Assembly: GCA_001574975.1 (NCBI GenBank)
Contig: KQ965742.1
Span: 439,696-503,695 of the forward strand
DNA: 64,000 nucleotides
Reading direction: 5' to 3'
DNA from: Gonapodya prolifera JEL478
Taxonomy: Eukaryota > Monoblepharomycota > Monoblepharidomycetes > Monoblepharidales > Gonapodyaceae
In this document: in pieces, positions 58,441 to 64,000 of the stretch
Position numbering within the stretch: the stretch's first letter is position 1
Layout of the letters: each line of letters begins with the position of its first letter
The notes under the pieces: generated by a model
What the model saw: the letters and a program-made list of their open reading frames with translations, nothing else
Told to the model about the DNA's origin: nothing
Databases searched by the model: none
Position numbers and translations under genes: made by a program

Positions 58441-61400
58441 ATGCAGTCCCTTCTACTCAACAACTTGCCATCTCTTGTGAGCGAATGCCGCATGCCGTTT
58501 CGACGTGCTGGAACGACCATCGTGCTAATTCCACGATCCCCTCTTCCAAAACAACACTGAATCGGATAGCTTACTTCCGCCACGACGGCTGGCACAGTCG
58601 GAGTGGCAGCGGCATCGGCGCTTGCCGGATCCATGGTGGGCGATTCGTTCGAGCTGGGTGACGCCGGAATGGTTACTAACGGATATCTTGCACCGCGATT
58701 TGCCAGTATCTTGACTCCAAGTACAGTCTCCTGGAGGACGCTCGTATTATTTAGTGAGTTCTTTACGGTTTTTCGCGTTGCTTAACGATTTGGGACCAAT
58801 GACCACGCTCTTGTAGTCGCTCCCTGAGATGTACGAATTTTGTTCAAGAACGCGCGGCGCAGGGGAAAGCGAACGTTGTAGACGTGTTTCTTGACAGAGT
58901 AAACGCGTAAGTGTCGCTTCATTTTCTCCCGTCGTGAACTTTTATCGGAACCAAATTCCTCGACTATGTATTTGGACAGGCACCCGAACCGGCTTGCCAT
59001 TCGTTCTGAGGAATATCGAGAGTGGACCTACCGGGAAATGCTGCGCGTCTGCTATGGACTTGGAAACTTCTTCCTGGGTGAAGTGAGCATTTTTTTTGTT
59101 GCGGGTGTCGGGCACGGACTCACACTCATCCCCCTGATTCCTGCCACCTGCCACACGCCAGGTCGGACTCAAACCAGGAGACACTGTCGCCATGTTATTT
59201 GGTAAGCGAGCTCCTGGTTTGGAATTGCCAAGGCAGATTCTAACCATGTTACGCGCAGACAACTCCCCCGAGTTGGTATTCTCCTACTACGCCTTCTTTA
59301 TGAGCCAACTCGTCGCCGTGAGTTTGACACCATCTCTTTCCCCAAACGTTCTATTTCACAAATATTTTTCGGTAATTCAGGCGCCGCTCAATTCCGCCGT
59401 CCGCGGGGAAGCGCTCCTCCACTGTCTCCGGGTCTCTTCCGCCGACAGCATAATTTTTGAGCCCGCCTATCTGGAGGTCGTGCGCGACATCCTCCCCGAG
59501 CTCAAAAAGATGGGAATCAAGATGATCATGTGGGAGAACGGGTTCCCCGTGGCGCCGGGTGCGGAGCTTGCCAGGGGGCCCTGGCAGATTGACGAGAACG
59601 GCAAGCTGATTTCGAGGAGGCAGGGGATTTCGGATGTCGTAGACTGGGTTATCTCTGAAAAGTACCTCCTGGAAGGAACCAAGGCGAGGGACGCTCCACA
59701 ACGAATCAATCGGATCATTAAAGAGACAAAACTTTCTGACAACGCATACGTCATGTTCACGTCAGGGGTGAGTTACTTCGAGCTCGATACGTCACACAGA
59801 CATTGCATTTAACCAACGCCGACATTTAGACGACAGGACTCCCCAAAGCTGCTATCTCCGTCCACGGCCGTCTCATGATGTTCCTTGCCGAGACCGGCCC
59901 CCTGTCGTTCCGAACCCCCCTGGAACACGACATTGTTCTTGGAGTCCTTCCGCTGAGCCACATGACGTGCTTCATTAGTCTTGCGGTGAGTGCCGGGCCC
60001 GGTGTCGACGTGGATGTGGACGCTCGCGAATCCAATCGTAACCGAGAGCTGACACAATGTTAAAACAACAGACGGGTCTTGCTCGAGGCGCGTCGTTTGT
60101 GCCCCTCCGCAAGTTTAGTGCAAGCAAGTTGTGGAAGCAGTGTGTGGATTATGATATAACGACCTTCTACTATGGTACGTTTGGGCTTTCGACTCGGTTG
60201 CTTTTTTCCAGTGTGATACTGACGCCTTGGAACACTTGTCTTGAATCTGCAGTGGGCGAGGTTGCACGGGTAAGCCTTGGAGCAACATTGCGCACAAAGC
60301 GTTCCTCACACATCACCTACTAGTACCTCCTCGCCCAACCTCCTGGCCCATACGATCGGGCCCACAAAGTCCGTAGGATCTGCGGTAACGGCATGCGCGC
60401 CGACATCTTCAAGCGCTTCTTTGACCGGTTCGGGATGCAGGAGATCTGCGAGCTGTACGCCGCGTCGGACGGAACGTCCGGGATGGTCAATCATTACACT
60501 GGGGGGCAGGATGGGATTGGGTCGGTGGCACGAAGGGGGCCGCTCGTGACGGCCATTTTGGGCGGGCCGTATTTGATTAAAGTAAATGAGGTCACGGAGG
60601 AGCCCGTCAAGGGACCGGATGGGTTCTGTGTGTTGGCGAAGCCGGGGGAGCCGGGCGAGGTTATTGGGCCGGTAAGTTGCAGTATAGCGCGGTTGGTGAA
60701 GCATGACAATTGTTGTTTGACACCCCCCCCCCCCCCGCGCCCAACAAAGTGGATCCCTGGTCTTTTCGAGTACCGGAACAACCCCAAGGCCACCGAGGTG
60801 CGTCTCACTTCTTATCATTGGGGAGTGGGATGTGCTCAACACAGGTACACCCCTCCTCCGGCCGATACAGAGAAAGATCCTCCGCGACGTGTTCCGCAAG
60901 GGCGACGCGTACTGGCGGATGGGTGACCTCGTGCAGAGGGATAAGGAGTACTGGTACTTCTTTGGTGAGTTTGTGGATGTTTGTGCGAGAGTGAATGATG
61001 ACGCGGCATGACCGAAACCTGGTTGTTCTCTTAGTGGACCGACTGGGTGACAGTGAGTTTTGGCAAGACGGTCCCGTTTGCAGAGACTGGTTGAGTGACC
61101 GAGTGTCGTCTTCGTACTGTGCTGTGTTATCATTTGGGATCAAGCTTTCCGATGGTACGTCAAGAGTTGAATCACCATCGTCTGCGATTACTCATTAAAT
61201 TCCGCACAATTCCGCAAACCACCACCCTCCCCGAACAACAGGAAATCCGAGAACGTATCGACATTCGAATGCGGCAATTTCTTTGCCCAACACCCTGCCG
61301 TGAACGAAGCGAACGTGTACGGCGTCGAAGGTGAGTTTCAGATGAAAACATTCCCTCCAAAAGTCGATGTCCATTTCTGATGTGGACATCTTCCACCTTG

Positions 61401-61883
61401 CAGTGCCAAACCACACAGGCCGAGCGGGCATGGCGCTCGTGGTTTTCCACACCGAGTTCCAGAACTTGAGCGAGGAGAAAGAGCGCAGCCTGATGGAAGA
61501 GTTGGGGCGACATGCAGTGAAGAAAATGCCGCGATGTAGGTCCATCGGTGTCACTGCTCTAACCGGGAAGGAGTCTCACCACTCGTGCATCCACCTGTAC
61601 ATGGACCTACCACGACCTCCCAGTCGCCGTCCCAATCTTTGTCCGCCTGGCACCCGCCGTAGAATTGACAGCGTCGATGAAGCACCGGAAAGTGGAGTAC
61701 CAGAAGGAGGGCTACACGAAGGCAGACTATTGGATGCCACCGAACAAGTGAGTCGAGATGAAGCTCGATTGGTGTCAAGTGCTTTTCATGCTAATGTTGA
61801 ATTGGTGTCGATTCAGGGACGTGTACGTACCATTCACGCAAGAAGCGCGAGCGACGATAGATGGGGGTAAGGCACGATTGTAA
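58441..61883 (+). CDS. Very-long-chain acyl-CoA synthetase / fatty-acid transport protein (FATP/Fat1 family), copy 1
   Basis: FATP enzymes activate long and very long fatty acids with ATP and CoA and can couple this to uptake. The first exon MQSLLLNNLPSL joins LTSATTAGTVGVAAASALAG, a membrane-anchor-like segment, then YLDSKYSLLEDARII. The AMP-binding enzyme follows: FVQERAAQGKANVVDVFLDR, DNSPELVFSYYAFFMSQLVA, PLNSAVRGEALLHC, the P-loop MFTSGTTGLPKA (split after the first Gly), ICELYAASDGTSGMVN and YWRMGDLVQRDKEYWYFF. The end is DVYVPFTQEARATIDGG, then KARL and stop at 61,881-61,883; ARL fits PTS1. About 13 introns are inferred; one holds a run of 14 C (60,723-60,736). One intron has a TACTAAC branch site near 58,675. 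All catalytic motifs are present. Confidence 0.88.
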
Positions 61884-62035
61884 ATTCGCAGAAGCAGGAG
61901 CAGGAGCAGTAAGATTTTGAAAGAGGAGACACTCGGAGACAAAGGGTTTATGTATTTTTCGATGTAGATGCATGATCTAAATTAAACTAACCTTGACGCA
62001 GCACAGTTAACTATACATTATTGTTGAAGGGTAAC

Positions 62036-64000
62036 ATGGGTGACGTTATGCGGTGGCTGCCTGGTTCGGTATGCGGAAGCTTTTTGGTTGGTCGGAACCT
62101 AATCGCAGCACTCACACCAACACGATGGAGGCGATTCCCTCGGTTGCCATCAACCACGCACACGCACTCGTGAGCGTCTTGTCTTCTCCTGCGAAAACTG
62201 CGATTCCGAACTCTCTCCCTCTCCCACTCCAGCTCGCAATGTCGGCCAGCATCGGAACACCGGGAATCCTGGCGGGGGCTGCCTGTCTGGGATCCCTCTG
62301 GGCGGACGCATCCTTCAACATCCTGCGCGATGCGAGGGCCGTGAGGTGCGTGGCGAGGAGGAGGGGTGGTGGGTGAAGCCGGTTGCTGATAACTATCCAT
62401 GTCACCAGACGATCAAGATTCGCGCTCAACTACACCGCGACGAGGGCCACGGCGGGAAAGGGCAATTGTGCGGCGGCGTGGCTGGAAAGAGTCGACGAGT
62501 GAGTCCGAATGGCCCTTGTTTCTGGTGGTGTCGGCCAATCTCACGGTGACTGCGGTGTGTGAACCACCAACGTTTTCAGACACCCCGACAAACTCGCCAT
62601 CCGGAGTGAAGAGTTCCGCGAATGGTCCTACAAGCAGATGCGAAGTGTCGTCTTTGCGTTTGGCAATTTCCTCCTCGACGATGTTCAGCTCAAACAGGGG
62701 GACACGTTGGCAATCATGTTCGAGGTGAGCAGTCCGAGCGGAGCGAGACACGAGGCCTAACCGCCGTAAAGCACTGACCGAGACTGGCGAGCGACGAAGG
62801 CCGAACGACCGAGCTCGGGGTCTATGCGCGATACTGACCGCGGAGTCCGCCGGAGGCGAATTACCCCGCGGAGCTAACCCGAGGCCTATGTGCGATAGCG
62901 CTGACCGAGGCGACTCTCCCGCGCGAAGCGTATTCCTCCGCCCGACGCGAAGCGGCTATTGTATTGTGCAAAGGGCGGAGCGCATATTCCTTCACGTTGC
63001 GCTACGAGCTACGACTCAATACTGAACTGCTACTCCCTCGCCAGAACTGCCCCGAAATCATATTCAGCTACTACGGATCCTTCGTCACGCGGGTCGTCAC
63101 GGCCCCGCTTAACACCAACATCCGCGGTGCCGCCTTGATCCACTGCGTCAAAGTGTCGCAGGCCAACGCGCTGGTTTTTGAGCCCACGTTCGCGGACGCG
63201 ATTAGGGAGATTCTGCCCGAGTTGAAAAAGCTCGGTGTGAAGCTCGTTATGTGGGATAACGGTACGTGCCAACCGCACGCCACTCTCAGACCAAAATTGG
63301 CAAGATAATCACATCGCATTATTACATCGCACGTCCGTTGTCCACCAAAGGCTGGCCAAAACTACCCGCTGGGAAATCGCAGCGGGAAGGCGTCGAGTTC
63401 GTGGACTTCACCGTGACCGAAACCTCGCTGCTAACCGCAACGCGTGCTCGCGATGCATCGTACCGACTTTCCAAGGTCGTCGCCGAAACAAAGGCGTCGG
63501 ATCCGGCGTTCATCATGTTTACTTCTGGGGTAAGTACCGTACAGCGATTTTGCCACCTTCTTCCCTCTGTCGCCAAATCGACCCACTGACAATGCAATCG
63601 CAATTGTGTCGACTTTGACTTTTAGACGACAGGAATGCCCAAAGCCGGGTACTCCCCGCACGCGCGCGGAACGGCCTACGCTGCGTCCACGGGCGGACTC
63701 ACGTACGTCACGCCCAAGCCGCACGACGTCATGATTGGGATCTTGCCGCTGAGCCATGCGACGTGTTGGTTGAGCATGCATGTGAGTCTTGGCTCGGTGG
63801 TGCACCTGCGGGTAGGGACCTCTTGCTGACCTACGCACTCGTGCGATTTTCAGGCCACGTTCGGACGCGGCGCGAGTTTCGTGCCCATACGGAAATTCTC
63901 AGCTAGTCGGTTCTGGAAACAAGTGACCGAATTAGGTGGCACTACGTTCTTTTACGGTATGTGCCTCGTGGCGATATGCACATGCCAGGATTCATCCACA
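62036..64000 (+). CDS. Acyl-CoA synthetase FATP/Fat1 family, copy 2, cut by the right edge
   Basis: This is a tandem paralogue of the preceding gene, about 150 bp downstream. Exon 1 is MGDVMRWLPGS (ATG 62,036, donor gtatgcgg). Exon 2 has a membrane-like segment and LWADASFNILRDARAV, parallel to copy 1. Next come CAAAWLERVD-type sequence, DKLAIRSEEFREWSYKQMRS and GDTLAIMFE. A roughly 320 bp intron with repeats follows, then EIIFSYYGSFVTRVV, APLNTNIRGAALIHC and ILPELKKLGVKLVMWDNG. The P-loop is MFTSG joined to TTGMPKAG. Then come IGILPLSHATCWLSMH and FGRGASFVPIRKFSASRFWK. The window ends inside the enzyme, so the C-terminal third, including any PTS1, is not visible. Confidence 0.85.
62726..63045. 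repeat. GC-rich repeats inside a long intron of acyl-CoA synthetase copy 2
   Basis: This intron (donor gtgagcag, acceptor ctcgccag) is several times longer than its neighbours. It contains three imperfect copies of a CTGACCG core (ACTGACCGAG, ACTGACCGCGGAG, GCTGACCGAGGCG), two preceded by a (T)GCGATA or GCGCGATA box, with CGAGGCCTA twice and several GCGGAGC boxes. It looks like a small inserted or expanded repeat, perhaps a SINE or MITE fragment; no ends could be defined. Confidence 0.45.

Overview
The window reads as nuclear DNA of an intron-rich, flagellated (zoosporic) fungus, most likely a chytrid or close relative. This placement is inferred. Genes are compact and cut by many short introns with gtgagt-type donors and, in one case, a TACTAAC-like branch point. 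The set includes fungal-style genes (FKBP12, a GYF-domain protein, UTP4, a cytochrome b5/acyl-CoA dehydrogenase fusion, Fat1-like acyl-CoA synthetases) together with genes normally found only in organisms with cilia (TBC1D31 and a MYCBPAP-like protein).

Layout. 0-5.4 kb (minus): start of a gene leaving the left edge, then two tandem VPS4-type AAA ATPases of the ESCRT pathway. 5.4-9.9 kb (plus): a TBC1D31 homologue that diverges from the second VPS4 across only about 90 bp. 10.0-16.4 kb (minus): FKBP12, a pseudouridine-5'-phosphatase-like HAD hydrolase, and a large GYF-domain translation/decay adaptor. 16.6-24.0 kb (plus): an accessory island that looks like a DNA transposon. It carries an incomplete IS630/Tc1-mariner-type transposase, a small CxxC-rich protein, several unrecognised reading frames, and a Fanzor (eukaryotic TnpB-like) C-terminal nuclease domain whose first catalytic motif appears to be lost. 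24.1-30.6 kb (minus): a small single-pass membrane protein, UTP4 (small-subunit processome) and a disordered protein. 31.5-34.8 kb: two poorly recognised genes, one F-box-like with a Cys-rich domain, and a repeat-bearing gap.

34.9-64 kb: a Nudix CoA diphosphatase, an unrecognised mitochondrial-type protein, a very large disordered protein (39.9-45.7 kb), two unrecognised genes, the cytochrome b5/acyl-CoA dehydrogenase, a hemerythrin-like protein, the MYCBPAP-like gene, a universal stress protein, and two tandem very-long-chain acyl-CoA synthetases, the second cut by the right edge.

A functional theme emerges on the right side. The CoA diphosphatase, the acyl-CoA dehydrogenase and the first acyl-CoA synthetase end in ARL, AKL and ARL after intron removal, all fitting the peroxisomal targeting signal PTS1. 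They would cover fatty-acid activation, the first oxidation step and CoA turnover. The most unusual part is the 7.4 kb Fanzor-bearing island just upstream of the GYF gene. Intron models were made by eye from splice signals and reading-frame continuity, so exon edges are approximate.
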